From Bombyx mori (lineage: Eukaryota; Arthropoda; Insecta; Lepidoptera; Bombycidae): a DNA stretch of 64,000 nt. Where the stretch lies: contig NC_085110.1 in the NCBI RefSeq assembly GCF_030269925.1, forward strand, positions 8,618,001-8,682,000, read 5' to 3'. Positions 1 to 11,673 of the stretch are shown one piece after another. Below the pieces are notes generated by a model. That model did not search any database, was not told the origin of the DNA, and saw only the letters and a list, made by a program, of their open reading frames with translations. Both the position numbers and the translations under genes were made by a program. The first letter of the stretch is position 1. Each line of letters opens with the position of its first letter.

Positions 1-163
1 CGTGAGACATTCGTAAACAAGTGTAGGAGGAAGCGCAAACGGGTTCGCAAATTGAGTACCGAACCCATTTGCTCAGCCGCTAAGTTTGCGAATGAATGTT
101 TGTCGGCCCTACAATGTACGAATATTTGCGCGCATCTGAGTGACCGGCATTACGAGAATACAA
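1..163 (+). mobile_element. Right half of a MADF-type DNA element
   Basis: This stretch nearly repeats 61778-61965. Read from base 1 it encodes a basic peptide beginning RETFVNKCRRKRKRVRKLS, which fits the end of a MADF DNA-binding domain. It ends in GAGTGACCGGCATTA, the same terminal sequence as the copy at the other end of the window. The left half lies outside the window. MADF proteins accompany PIF/Harbinger transposons, so that superfamily is inferred but not shown. Confidence 0.55.
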
Positions 164-337
164 TCATTTGCTTTTTAAACATTTAAAATAATTGTAATAT
201 GTATTCGAAATCTGTAATCATGTTTCAAGTGTTGCTGGCCATTACATTTATATTCAAACTCCAACAATATCAAAGTTCTTTTTTTTAAATTAAATTCTAA
301 ATAATAATAAAAAAAAAAAATTAAATGAAACTTAAAC

Positions 338-754
338 TTAAAATTCTGCGTCTTTATGTTGGCTAACATTTTCATAAAGTTGTTTTGAATCCATTAACTT
401 GATAATACTTCTGTCAGGATCAAATGTGCGACATCCTCCTTTCAACTGTCGTAGCCCCTCTTTTCCATGCATTATTGCAGCAACATTCTTATTATTAAAT
501 AAATTTCGATCTTGATTTTTAATCTTATTAATATTAGAAATTATTCTTTCTACTTTGGCGTTTGACAAGGGTAGTATAGTCATTTGCTTCACAAATCGGG
601 ACAAATTGCCATACCTTGGCTTGCTATTCGCATCACAGATTTCGCTGACTTCACTCCAAAATGTATCCACCATATAAGATTCAGACGTCGAACTGGAAGT
701 TGACAATAAATTAGACACGGAAACATCTAATTTTAATATATTCTTTGTCAACAA
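338..754 (-). pseudogene. hAT-type transposase C-terminal (dimerisation) fragment
   Basis: A 138-aa open frame resembles the C-terminal hATC region of hAT transposases and domesticated hAT-like genes. It has an FWSEV start, the LPLSNAKVERIISNINKIK block corresponding to the usual 'LP.SNA.VER.FS..N.IK' motif, and AAIMHGKEGL corresponding to the common 'A.L..K.GL' ending. No zinc-finger or catalytic region is present, so it is a fragment about a quarter of full length. An AT-rich tract (240-330) follows it. I infer a dead transposon piece, although a terminal exon of a hAT-derived host gene cannot be excluded. Confidence 0.6.
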
Positions 755-776
755 TTTGCATGTTTTCTGTTACAAC

Positions 777-819
777 TACAAGGATATCGTGATGAGTGGG
801 ACATCGCGATATCCTTGTA
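777..819. repeat. 13-bp inverted repeat (hairpin)
   Basis: TACAAGGATATCG (777-789) is matched by its perfect reverse complement at 807-819 with a 17-nt loop. It lies just upstream of the hAT transposase fragment on that fragment's strand. It may be the edge of a transposon or a chance hairpin. Confidence 0.5.
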
Positions 820-2084
820 TATATTTATGTTTCATTTTAAGCTCAATTATAAAAATTCTCATTGAAGGAATTCCCACTAGTCTATCACACTATGCTCACG
901 GCACGAATGGTAAGAAAAGAATGAAAATTAAATAGTTACAATCCATTCGATGAAAGAGGGAATACCCCGAATTTATCCAAAATGCCAAAAAAGTACTAGA
1001 ATAACTGAAAAGCGTGAATTCTACTAAAATATACCAAATAATTTTTACATACTAAATTCTGTTGCCGGTACCTCAAAATCTACCAAAAAAGTAGAAATCT
1101 ACTAAATCTGGTCACGCTGTCCCTTACGGTCATAGATAAGACCTTCAAGAACATAGACCTTGATTGTGAGCGCTCCTCATGTACAACATACACAACGGGC
1201 CGAAGAGTTATTACCCAAGTATTATCCACAATACAATAAACATATTATTGATTGTTATCCCCGAGTTTTTTTAATGATACCTAAAAACAGGCAAATCTTA
1301 ACAAAAAACAATAACTATAGAGAACAGCTAAGCGCTTACTTAACGAACTTTACTGGATTAAGCTTGAGTGAAACTTTGTTTTTTTTATGAAAACCTCGAT
1401 GTGGTGATATCTCTACAAAGGTTCTATCTTCAAATACAGAATGCGAAAGATTGTTCAACTCACAATAGAAACAAGCTGACTAAAGAAACCCTTAACGGAA
1501 TACTTGTTACTAAGTCAGGAATTCTAGCTAACAACTGCTTTTTTGGTGTCTACTAGTGCGATATTCAGTACCGCGAAAATGCGCAATATTGTATTGGCCT
1601 TTGACTGTTCTAAATATGTACTTGACTGTTAGTTTGATTTTTGGTAATAAAATATGCAAAGGAATGTTTTTTTTATACTTGTTCGCCCTAAGTGAAGGAA
1701 TTTTCAAAAGAGATTTTATGTATAGTTTCTGGGAAATTTAGGGTAAAATAAAAATTTTAAAAGTATCAGATAGTACCGTACCTCCCTAGTCATAGATTCA
1801 GAGTATTGAGAGTATTGCCTACGCTGCAATTCTCAAATATATTAATTCTCGAATATATTAAGTGTATAATCTATGATATTAAGGGTATAATCTATGACTG
1901 CCATACTCTGCATTCCGATTTAAAATACGTGGAGGTTTTCGTTGGGCGCAAATAAATTTTATGAATTTATTCATAGCCATTACCTACATTAAGTTGTGTA
2001 TATACGTTGAGAAAATATTTAGTGTACTATGTTTTGAGATACCTAGCCTCTAACTCTAGAGGCGTCTCCTTTCCAATTAAAACG
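820..2084. other. Intergenic DNA upstream of the Golgin gene
   Basis: This is AT-rich DNA with short unconvincing ORFs. I see no gene. The last 100-150 bases before 2085 should hold the promoter and 5' UTR of the GM130-like gene, but I see no clear TATA box. Confidence 0.5.
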
Positions 2085-5000
2085 ATGGATGCCAGAGCTG
2101 CTAAATTAGAACTTGCTCGCAAAAAGGTATTTAGGTATATCATAGAAAATAATTAGTATTAATTCCCTGGCCCAAAAGCTTAAAATATGACATAGGTAAT
2201 ATTTTGTAAAATACGATAAAGGCACTAATGGTTGTTTTGTTGAACAACAATACGATAATAAGAATAAATACATAACTTAAATAGTAATTTATTACATGAA
2301 TAGTGATTATTGAATGTTTTATTTATATTTTTAAATTACAGTTGAGAGAACATCAAGAACAAAAACTAGGAAATGTTCAGAAAGAAACATGTCTGAAAAC
2401 GAATGATCAAAATCATTCGCCACCTCAATTAGCTTCTGAAGTCAATGATTTTGACTCGTCTCCTCAGCAAAAGCAAAAAAATAGTGAAAACAATAATATT
2501 TTAGAGGAGAACTACGATAATAAGCTGCTTGAAAATACACTCAGTGCAACAGAAATTCTCATTTGTAATGAGAGAAAACTTGAAACGCAAGTCAGTGAGC
2601 TGCAATCAAAATTATCAGAGCTAGAACAGAAATATACTGATGCTGTAAAATTAATTAATCAATCTAATCAATCATTCCATAATTTGCAAAATGAAACCAA
2701 AACTTTACAAAACAATAGTTTGTTGTTGACTAATGAGTTGCTGATCAAAGATAACAAAATACAAGAATTAGAAAAGAGTAATTCCAGTCTCTCAGATGAA
2801 ATTAATAATTTACAAGAACAACTGGAATTTACCAAAACAATGCTTACTGCTAAAGAAACAGAAAATAGTTCTCTCAATAGTCAATTATTCAACCTTCAAA
2901 ATCAGCTTGATTCAACTCAGCTACAACTGCAGCAGCTTACGAATGGGGCTTATGCTTCTACTTCTGATGGGAGAAACACTAATGTTGAATCAAATGAGAG
3001 CTTAAAGCAAAAAAATTCTAGTTTAGAACAACAGTTAAAAACTCTACAAAAAGAAAAAGATAATATTCATACACATTATCAACATTATGTTATTGAATTA
3101 AATGAACATTTAAAAAATATGGTTTCACAAAATGAAAGTCTTGCTGGAGAGGTTGAGCGTTTATCTAACAGAGAAACTAGTCTTGTTGATCAGATAAGCG
3201 ATTTGGAAATAAGATTGCAGAATTATAGTTCATACCGCACCCAAGTTACTGAAACATCAACATCTCGTAATAATAACAGTGATGACTTTAAAGAATTACA
3301 AAACAAATATGAAGAAACTAGTGTAAGTTACATTAATAATAAGACAACAAAATCTAGCTTATTCAGAAACTTCAGAATGTACATTCCAGCCATGATGGAA
3401 GTTTTTTTACACATGAAAATACCCTAATTAAGTACATGAATAGTTCTGAAATTTGTTTAGGAACCTATACTGTCATATATGCCTAAAATTTCAGTAAACC
3501 AGTCTTCCGAGTGGAGACATGCAATCAAAATTATGCTGCTAAGAATGTGAGAAAACACAAGAATTGGACTATCTACAGCTTCAGAGATAGTCAAACTGCG
3601 CTCAAAGCACTAACAGCCCTTAAGGCTAAACTTAGGGTTTTATACATTTATTGCATAGGTGGATCAAAGTGCTCATGGGCCATCTGGTGTTTAGTGATTA
3701 CCGCCTATAGACATCAGAATTTGAATGCCGACACCCTTAAGACATGAGATCTAAGTCAGAATTGTATAGAATAATGGCTGTGCCATCCTTCAAATTGGAA
3801 CGCTAAATTACTTCATGGCAAAAATAGGTCGATTGGTTGATTGTACCTACCGATACGGGCTCATATGACTCCTATTAACAGTAAAGTTTGATAGCCACAA
3901 GAGCTCACATTGAGCAAATAAAGTGCAATAGCATCAATTTAGTCTGACCATCTTGGTATCGAGTCCAATTAAAAGTCCGATGAACTAGCTAAAAATCGCT
4001 CTAAAAGAGCAGTGGTTGTCTGAAATTCATGTAATTGTTCCAACACAAATGGTTTATGGGTTACTGACACAAAGCACTAAAAAGTAAATGTTTGAGTGGA
4101 GGAGCATTTCTACTAAGGTACAATGAATACTTAAATAGAACAAATACAGACAAAACCAACAAGTCTTGAAAATATCTACTCAGTTAACTCTGCCCATTTT
4201 TTCAAGATTTGATAAAAAATTTGGCAACCCAGTAATTTATTATTAGTACATTAATTAGACACTTGGTGTTACAGAAAAAACTCTGTGAATTGAGTAATAA
4301 ATATGAACAACTAGAAACATTAAATAATGAAAACATTGCAAAAATTAAAGATTTAGAAAAAAACAAAGATTCTGAAGCGAAGCTTGAGGAAATAAGTCTA
4401 TCCAAATTGAATGCGGACATAGCTAGTGACAAAATAGCTGCTCAAAAAGCCACCGAGCAAAACAAAATACTGAAACAGGACATGCAGAATTTAGAGGATG
4501 CATTTGTTAAAATGGTATAGCAGCTTCATTTATAAATCAATAAGTAAAATAATAATCAGCAATTTCTAAAATCACATTAGATATCATTTTATTGTTTGCT
4601 TAATTGGTGATGTTTCGTGAAGCTAGAATATCCCGAGGTTACTAGCAGTAGGAAAAAAAATTGTAGAAAAAATTGGCATTGGTGTTCATAACATTTAGTA
4701 CTAACATTGCATGTACTAACTGTACATTTCTGCCTAACAAACGAAACAACCTTGGAGTTTCAATTTGAAAACTAGTGCAAACATTAGACAGTAAAAATGC
4801 TACATTGAGCTAATATCCCAAGGTGGGTGGCTGTGTCTGCCCATTCAAGGGTAAGTGTTTACCGATGTCTGTAAATATCAGACACTATTTGGATGTAAGA
4901 TTGTTTGTAAACTAGATGTATATTTTATTATATTTGTAGTTGAAAAGTAATGAGACACTTGGAAAATGGATTAATATACCATTATAGTTTAACAAATTAA

Positions 5001-6366
5001 TTTAGTACAGAGAACTAATTACTTTTTGAAACATTGCAGTTTTTTTTCATTTTAGTTTTTAGGTTGTTTTGTGAATCTTTTCTTATTACTTATTTTACTT
5101 ATTATGATATGTTTTGGATATATTTATAATTTCGGTGATTAATTAATTTGTGATGAGAGTAAAGAAGAGCAATGGAGAGGGCTATGCTCGGAGTTTCCTT
5201 ACGAAATCAAATCAGTAATGAGGAAATTCGCAGGAAAACCATGGTAGAAGAATTGCGACGTTGAAGTGGCAGTGGGCAGGGCGCGTTTCTCGTAGAACGG
5301 ATGACTGTTGGGGCTGGAAAGTTGTAGGTGTTGTATGTTGTAGTGGGTAGACCGAAGATGGAACAACGACCTATTGTGGTTCGCGGGGATCCGCAGGATG
5401 CAAGCAGCGCAGGACCGATCTTTGTGGAGAGACTTGGGGTGACCTATGTCCAGCGGTGGACGTCTGTGGGCTGATAGAATAGAATAGAGGGTAAACAAGT
5501 ACGTAAAATTTAAAACTTTTTGTGCATATTTACAGAGTAAAGACAAGTTAGAGTTAACAGAAAAATTGAGCGCTGAAAAATTTTTGAATCGCGAACTTAC
5601 AATAAAATTAGCAGATGCAGAGGAGAAAGCAAAAGATATGTTAATTAAATTAAAAGCCAAAGATAGTGAAATGATAAGACTACAGTCAAGTTATAGGGAG
5701 ATGGAAATAAACTTAAGAAACGCCGCAAAAAGTAATGAGTCTGCTAACGACGATATATCTAACGAAATTTCGGAATGCGAAAAACCGTTAGATAGTAAAA
5801 TAGATTGTCTACGAACTGATGATACTGAGATATGTTTGAATCAAAATGATGTATGCAAACACGAAGTATTGGTTGATAATGGCAAAAAACCTGATATTTT
5901 AATCGCAAAGGACGATGCAATGAAGAAACTACAGGAACGTTTTTTAAAAATAATGAATGATGTTGCCGATTTATCTGATGAAAAGCATCGGCTTGAGCAT
6001 ATAATTTTACAATTGCAAAATGAAACCGATACTATTTGTGAATACGTAGCTTTATATCAGCAACAACGCAGCTTATTAAAAAGACGAGACGAAGAGCGAA
6101 GTATTCAGTTAAATATGTTTGAAACGGAATGTAGTAAACTTAAAAGACAGCTGGAAGAATTGACTGCTATCCTCGTAAAACTGTCTGAAGATGAAGACAT
6201 CTCTTCTTGCTTACAAAAACACTCCAAGAATATTGAAATCGAGCAAATAATGAAACTCCTCACAAACTTGAACAATAATTCTTTAATCGATCCCATGAAG
6301 AAAAGTATTGATTTCAAAGATTTTTATCCTTGCAGTTGTTGTTCTGGAAAACTTATGGAAATATAA
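2085..6366 (+). CDS. GM130: GM130/GOLGA2-like Golgi matrix coiled-coil protein, four exons
   Basis: The predicted product is a cis-Golgi tether of about 697 aa. In its family the N-terminus binds p115 and the C-terminal tail binds GRASP65. The exons are 2085-2126, 2342-3322, 4275-4514 and 5536-6366, all joined in phase 0, with donors GTATTT, GTAAGT and GTATAG and acceptors ending ACAG. Exon 1 plus exon 2 gives MDARAAKLELARKKLREHQE, close to the conserved 'KLA.AKKKLREYQQ' N-terminus of GM130, and this fixes both the start and the first intron. Most of the rest is Leu/Glu/Lys/Gln-rich coiled coil. The tail, FYPCSCCSGKLMEI, ends in a hydrophobic residue as expected for a PDZ ligand and has three cysteines that could bind zinc. 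AATAAA signals lie at 6470 and 6489. Introns 2 and 3 carry transposon relics. The GM130 identity rests on the N-terminus, architecture and length. Confidence 0.75.
3510..4015 (+). mobile_element. Decayed LINE RNase H fragment interrupted by a Bm1 SINE
   Basis: This lies in intron 2 of the GM130-like gene. Translation around 3511-3620 shows a SDSQ-ALKAL-like segment (read as RDSQTALKALTALKA). Around 3955-4000 it shows a 'G-IE-N-KSDELAK' segment. These are the middle and end motifs of a LINE-type RNase H. The two halves are separated by an antisense Bm1-like SINE. Frames are broken, so this is a relic. Confidence 0.5.
3652..3890 (-). mobile_element. Bm1-like SINE, antisense, degenerate
   Basis: The + strand reads as the reverse complement of the Bm1 body at 6700-7050, in the same order. 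It holds GCCATCTGGTGTTTAGTGAT, then a block ending CTTAAGACATGAGATCTAAG, then a block matching the reverse of GCAGCCGTTGTAACTATACT. It splits the RNase H relic. Confidence 0.6.
5190..5490 (+). mobile_element. RTE-type LINE 3' fragment
   Basis: This lies in intron 3 of the GM130-like gene. Broken + strand frames read IRNEEIRRK, then WQWAGRVSRRTD, then VGRPKM, then W-QAAQDRSLW-RLG-PMSSGG. This is the conserved C-terminal tail of RTE-clade reverse transcriptases. The nucleotide end, CCTATGTCCAGCGGTGGACG followed by GTGGGCTGATAGAATAGAAT, matches the 3' terminus of the second tail at 19550. It is a 5'-truncated dead copy. Confidence 0.65.
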
Positions 6367-6614
6367 TATATTTCTTTAAACTTACGTAATAAAAGTCATT
6401 GTTAAAATAATCTAAATGTAATAATATGTAATGGTATCTTAATATATGTCTTAGCCTTTAGATGACAAAAATAAAATCACTAAAATCTAATAAATAATTT
6501 TGTTTGGGGAAAGTGTAGAGGGAGGAAAGTAGTACTGAATTAAAGTTACATCGAGTAATCATTGAAAATACACTAAAATAAGATGGCGCCCTTGCCCTAA
6601 GGCGTCGGTAAGGT

Positions 6615-7055
6615 ATTGAAGTCGTCGTGGCCTAAAGGATAGGACGTCCGGTGCATTCGTATATAGCGATGCAACGGTGTTCGAAACCCGCAGGTGGGTA
6701 CCAATTTTTGTAATGAAATACGTACTTAACAATTGTTCTCGATTGACTTTCACGGTGTAGGAATAACATCGTGTAATAAAAATGAAACCCGCAAAATTAT
6801 AATTTGCGTAATTACTGGTGGTAGGACCTCAAGTGAGTCCGCACGGGTAAGTACCACCGCCCCGCCTATTTCTCCCGTGAAGCAGTAATTCGTTTCGGTT
6901 TGAAGGGTGGGGCAGCCGTTGTAACTATACTGAGACCTTAGAACTTATATCTCAAGGTGTGTGGCGCATTTACGTTTTAGATGTCTATGAGTTCCAGTAA
7001 CCACTTAACACCAAGTGGACTGTGAGCTCGTCCACACATCCAGGCAATAAAAAAA
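6615..7055 (+). mobile_element. Near full-length Bm1 SINE
   Basis: This is a tRNA-related SINE with a pol III A-box-like TGGCCTAAAGG (about 6629) and a B-box-like GGTGTTCGAAACCCGC (about 6674). The Bm1 body runs from GGTAGGACCTC through GCAGCCGTTGTAACTATACT and GAGCTCGTCCACACATCCAG. It ends in GCAATAAAAAAAAA at about 7055. It lies between the GM130-like and kismet 3' ends. Bm1 is characteristic of the silkworm lineage. Confidence 0.8.
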
Positions 7056-7359
7056 AAGCGTGAATTTTAAACGAATGCTAAAAGTGATGAGTATGTAGTA
7101 AAGAAAATGTATGCTTTACTAAGTTTTAAAATATTTGATACATTTTTACGAAAAAAAGACAAATATTATTTTATTACCTACTATTATTTAACAATATTCA
7201 GATAATTGAATTCGAATTGATAAAGAAAAAAGTAATTGAAGTATCAAAAGATAAATAATAATTAGTTTTATTAAATAAAAACTATATTTATTACAACCAT
7301 CTATTATACTTTATAAATAAATGTTAAAACTATTTAATCGGAGATTAGTCAGCGGTAGG

Positions 7360-7465
7360 AAGCGACTTGGTTGTGCTCCTGGCATTGCTGACGTCCATGA
7401 GCAATGGTAACGTCACCATCAAGTTGGCCGTATGCTTGTCTGCCTCAATTGCAATAGAAAAATGT
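7360..7465 (+). mobile_element. Moth LINE/SINE 3'-tail fragment
   Basis: TGGCATTGCTGACGTCCATG, a 'GTAACgTCACCATCA' block and GGCCGTATGCTTGTCTGCCT, then an A-rich end, match in opposite orientation the tails at 37300-37440 and 62070-62140. It is a degenerate copy of a common interspersed repeat. I cannot name the parent family. Confidence 0.5.
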
Positions 7466-7469
7466 TGCT

Positions 7470-9333
7470 CTGAATGTATTTTTTATTGGCTTGGAAGATG
7501 CCTGACGTTCTGTGAGGTTGAAATTATTTATAATAGTTATCTATGTATTGAAAACTGAAGTAACTGGTACTTATAAGTACTGGCGCAGAGGCGACGAAAC
7601 TAGTCCAGGGGAATCTGTGCTTTGGAAATAATTTATTTTTGTTCAGATGTGAAAATAGGTAATTGTTCGTACTTTCGAAGACTAACAAAATTCTGTAGGA
7701 AGGTACTAGTTTTCTACAGGTTTGCGATAGTCTTCCACCGTGGAAGTTCCACGGTAAAGTGAACAAACACGACAAAGGGTTTATCTATAAAATTATAAAT
7801 GTTCATCAATGCGCGATAAATAGCGGGAGAGTACTTTTAATCAATTTGTCGTGTCTGAAGACGGCTGGCGCCCAACACGTTGTGATTGATAACTTTGAGA
7901 TCAGACAATGTGTTGATATCAGGTGGGTTTTGGGGTTTTCCGTTCATTATTCTCGGGCATTAATAATGAAACAGAAATTGATGTTTGTATTGTATGTTTA
8001 CTATACACGTACAGTGAAAAGCTGAAACTATCATTTCTATATTTATTTATAATTTGTCACATAATTACAATACACTTCATTAATACATTGCTGCAAAATA
8101 AGAATACATGTAATAAATAAAATGTTATCACATTCAATGTTCGATCTATTCTAAATTATAAATAAAAATTGTCAGACCAGACATCCATTAAAATTTTAAA
8201 TTGATGATGAATTTTTCGGTACATTTTTTTTAATAGTCATGGCGTTTGAAAACAAAAACCGTTTCATTGATATAGAGAATACAATATATTTTTATAATTA
8301 TTAATAACTAAACAACAAATATTTTGTTAATACTGAAAATGGGTATTCCACATTGTAAGAGAAGTGAAATTAATAATTGCTTAAAAATATATAAAAAATG
8401 AAATGATACAAAACTACACTAACACAATACAATACATGCAAGATTGTTTTACCGCATGTTTTTTAACTTTGAAAAAATATAAAAAATATTAAAAACCGGT
8501 GCTTATTTCAAATATGTGAAACTTTATTGGCTCTCGAGATTTTCGATTCATACACTTTTTTTAGTTTTATCTATTTTAAAGTTATACTTACAAGTAATCA
8601 GGTTTACCGTATTTCGACATGAAAGGAACCTTATCTAGATAATTAATTAGTTGTACCTATGTACCATTACGTCTATTTTCATTAGGTTCCTTATCCAAAA
8701 GCAAAGAAATAGTTACTAAAATACTTACTTTTATTATGGTTCATTTACCCTGAGTCTTCACATAATTTAATGCCGTGCATTGTCATGAATTAGAATCAAA
8801 GTACATGGCTATGGTGCAAATACTTTAGAAACAATGCGCAAAGACAATTGCAAATTAAATTTAAAATCAAATTACAGTTCAGTTTAAAATTACTTAGGTG
8901 TAGTTTTATAGTAAATCTTTCAGAAAATAAAAAAAGAGTTGCAATTATTTTTCGATAAATTGTATTGTCAACTTATTGTATCAATTAGAGCAGTGATAGA
9001 TAACATGTTGCCTCCAAATGCGCAAAAAGGAATTTTGAAAATTATAGTTGAAAGCTAAATTTGATTTTATTCATTATAACTAATAGATGTCAAACAAAAC
9101 GTTTAAGACCTCAAAACGTGGGATATCCAGTCTTATCAGTAATAACATTTCATATTACTTACACCTAGCCTAATTACTACAATAATTTTGGAATTATTTA
9201 TAAGAAGAAAACAATTAGGTTTGCCTAATTAATAAAAACATTTAAACTTGACTTATCGTTCTACAATATAATTAACTGGGTAATTTACGAGTAAGAACGT
9301 AGTAAGTTTAGGTTACATTACAGAAAAGTGTAT
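7470..9333. other. Convergent intergenic region and kismet 3' UTR
   Basis: This is AT-rich sequence with no gene I can support. The part next to 9333 must include the kismet 3' UTR. The nearest AATAAA on the kismet strand is the complement of 9066-9071, with a further candidate at about 8522-8527. Which one is used cannot be told from sequence. Confidence 0.45.
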
Positions 9334-11673
9334 TCAATGATTACTTAAGTTCTCAGTTGATTGGCGACCCGAACTAGATCGTAGTTCTCGACGAGGGCAA
9401 TTTTGCATGGATTCTTCTGTTGATTTTCGACTTTTTTTTCTGTTGCTTCTTCTTCCAGGGTCATTACATGTCAGATCAGTACCGGATTCTTCTAAGTCAT
9501 CTTTACTTTCGCTGTCAGTTTTACTAAAACATTGAGCAGTTGCAACGTCATTAATTTCTCGTTCATCTTGATGAATTTTTGAAGGAGACTTCACCTCCCG
9601 ATCCGCCGAGATGTTAGATAAAGCGTCAGAAGTTTGTTTGGAAGCATTCTCAAAATCACTAGGTTTCATTCCGGTTTTGATCACAGTGGAGGGTGCTATC
9701 AAGTCTTCTAGGTCCATTTCGCCTGTATTCGAACTGTGATCTGACGGTTTTTCATTTGTCGTCATATTCTCGGGAGTTTCTTTAATTTTTTTTGCAGGAT
9801 TCAAATCAGTTGTCGATAGTGCTAAATTTTCTGGCTCGTTACACATTTCATCGTGGGTTCTTTTATTAGTTAATGACATAACAGAGTTTCCGTCGTCGGC
9901 CGTGTGACTTCTTGGCAAATATTCTGAAGGAATTTTATTAATTTTGTCGTATACATCTTTCTCGCTCTCTTTGCATTTCTTGGCTTCTGCTGAACTAACA
10001 AGACTTGCACTCAAAGCCCCAGAAGCCATTTGTTCCAACAACATTTTACTGATGTCAATGTCTTTTTTGTCTCCTTTAAGTAATTTTTCTTGAACTGCTG
10101 CAAATTCTGGTGGTACCTGAGATCTTAATGAGTCGTATGGCTGTTTCTTTTTATCAGATTTCGATAAATCAGTCGCAGTAGTATCATCGTTCTCTCGAGA
10201 TCTTTTTTCAGATCTTAAAAGAGAATCATAACTTAATGTTTGCTTTGAGAGAGATTCTAAAATATATGGGTCGGAAGGTAAATGAATTTGAGGAACTGGA
10301 GTAGATTGAAGGCGATCACTCATTTTTTGCTGACGTGGAGTGCTCGTATTTGTAACTATTGTAGAAGAACGTGGTGCTGTAGTTTTGGTACTAGTGCGGG
10401 CCGAACTGTGGCTAGAACTCTGCAAAGTATTTCCTGAGCTTGATGTTATAGTATTACTCAAAAGTCCTAGAGCATCATATGCAGATGTCATTCCAGAATG
10501 CATACCAAATGGATTTAAACCACCTAATCCCAGCTGCGGATATAACATATTTGGGTTTGGAAATCCAAAAGGAAATTGAGAGTTAGAAGTTTTTGAAGTA
10601 GAAGGATTGACGCTTTCATTAGACTTCCTAGATTTTGATTTATCGACAGCACTTGATGCCGTTAAATTATTCATGTCTAGTGAAGAAAACCCGGATAGCC
10701 CTAACCCTGCTAAGTTGGCGAATATGTTCCCACCAGCTATATTACCTAATAAATTTGGCATACTACCAAAAGAACTAAGTAATGGGTTGTTTTTAGGATC
10801 AAAGCTACTCAAGCTGGAAAGTAATTTCGGGTCAAAGGTATTCAATAATTTGGGATCAAATCCAGTCAAATTAGATAATGTGGCAGCTAATGTCTTTGGA
10901 TCAAAAGCACTCAAACTTGATAAGCTTGCTAAAAGTGCTGGATTGAATCCTGATAAGCTTTGATTTAAATGAGAGCTTGATGATAACACATTTGCAGATG
11001 AAGAATCGAGACTTGGAGGTCTGCCTTTCTTGCGTTCAGTAGATCCAGAAGATTGCATAGGAGAATGTCTCTGACTGCGGACATCTTGAGGCAATTTTAC
11101 ATGTTCCTTGATGCTTTCTGTCCATTTAGAATCTATGTCGTACATAGGGTTTTCAGCTATCCATTGTGCAAGATGTTTCAGTTGTGGTGCTTTATGTCCA
11201 ATTATTCTTTTACCAGTCACTCTATGAACAACGGGTACGTGTTCATCTGGGGCCAAGCGAGGAGTCGAGCTTCGTCGCCGCGTATCAACCGATGACTGTT
11301 CAGCTAGCCATTTATTTACTTTTGCTTCGTGCGAATACGATTTCACCGGAGTTGCAATGGATGGTTTTGGAGCTTTATTTTGCTCTAAAGATTGTTGCAA
11401 GAAAGAAGAAAGTTCTTTAGACGAAGCTTGAGGCGATGGAACACTCGTGACGGTCACAGAAAATGGTTTTTGAGTTGTGTGTCCAGCAGAGGAAGATGGA
11501 GGGGCAGCAGGTGTTACGGTCACATCCGGCGGAATCGAAGTCGTTCCTGTTCGTCCCGCATCGGACGATACATTTGCGGAAGTCATTCCACTTTTTGCAG
11601 CCGATAAACCGAGGACAATTTCGTCTAATTTTTTCCTTCTTTTTTCTTTTCCGACAATCTGTTCTGGTGCAGG
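9334..11673 (-). CDS. kis: kismet last exon: BRK domain and C-terminus
   Basis: This terminal exon of 779 codons plus stop starts [19 protein letters not shown]. The BRK domain sits at about 11245-11110 ([20 protein letters not shown], then [14 protein letters not shown]). That domain is restricted to the CHD6-9 and BRM/BRG1 families. Downstream are Ser/Leu-rich repeats of FDPKLL/FDPKTL type at 10950-10800 (read as [20 protein letters not shown]) and an acidic, low-complexity tail ending ENLSNH. Confidence 0.92.
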   Translation of the reverse strand, partial: PAPEQIVGKEKRRKKLDEIVLGLSAAKSGMTSANVSSDAGRTGTTSIPPDVTVTPAAPPSSSAGHTTQKPFSVTVTSVPSPQASSKELSSFLQQSLEQNKAPKPSIATPVKSYSHEAKVNKWLAEQSSVDTRRRSSTPRLAPDEHVPVVHRVTGKRIIGHKAPQLKHLAQWIAENPMYDIDSKWTESIKEHVKLPQDVRSQRHSPMQSSGSTERKKGRPPSLDSSSANVLSSSSHLNQSLSGFNPALLASLSSLSAFDPKTLAATLSNLTGFDPKLLNTFDPKLLSSLSSFDPKNNPLLSSFGSMPNLLGNIAGGNIFANLAGLGLSGFSSLDMNNLTASSAVDKSKSRKSNESVNPSTSKTSNSQFPFGFPNPNMLYPQLGLGGLNPFGMHSGMTSAYDALGLLSNTITSSSGNTLQSSSHSSARTSTKTTAPRSSTIVTNTSTPRQQKMSDRLQSTPVPQIHLPSDPYILESLSKQTLSYDSLLRSEKRSRENDDTTATDLSKSDKKKQPYDSLRSQVPPEFAAVQEKLLKGDKKDIDISKMLLEQMASGALSASLVSSAEAKKCKESEKDVYDKINKIPSEYLPRSHTADDGNSVMSLTNKRTHDEMCNEPENLALSTTDLNPAKKIKETPENMTTNEKPSDHSSNTGEMDLEDLIAPSTVIKTGMKPSDFENASKQTSDALSNISADREVKSPSKIHQDEREINDVATAQCFSKTDSESKDDLEESGTDLTCNDPGRRSNRKKSRKSTEESMQNCPRRELRSSSGRQSTENLSNH

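Noticed and set aside
1000..1120. Possible small MITE with AGCGTGA ends
   Set aside because: The candidate ends (AGCGTGAATTC and GGTCACGCT reversed) match over only about seven bases and no target duplication is seen.
6615..7055. tRNA gene suggested by A- and B-box-like sequences
   Set aside because: There is no tRNA cloverleaf. The boxes belong to the tRNA-derived head of a Bm1 SINE.
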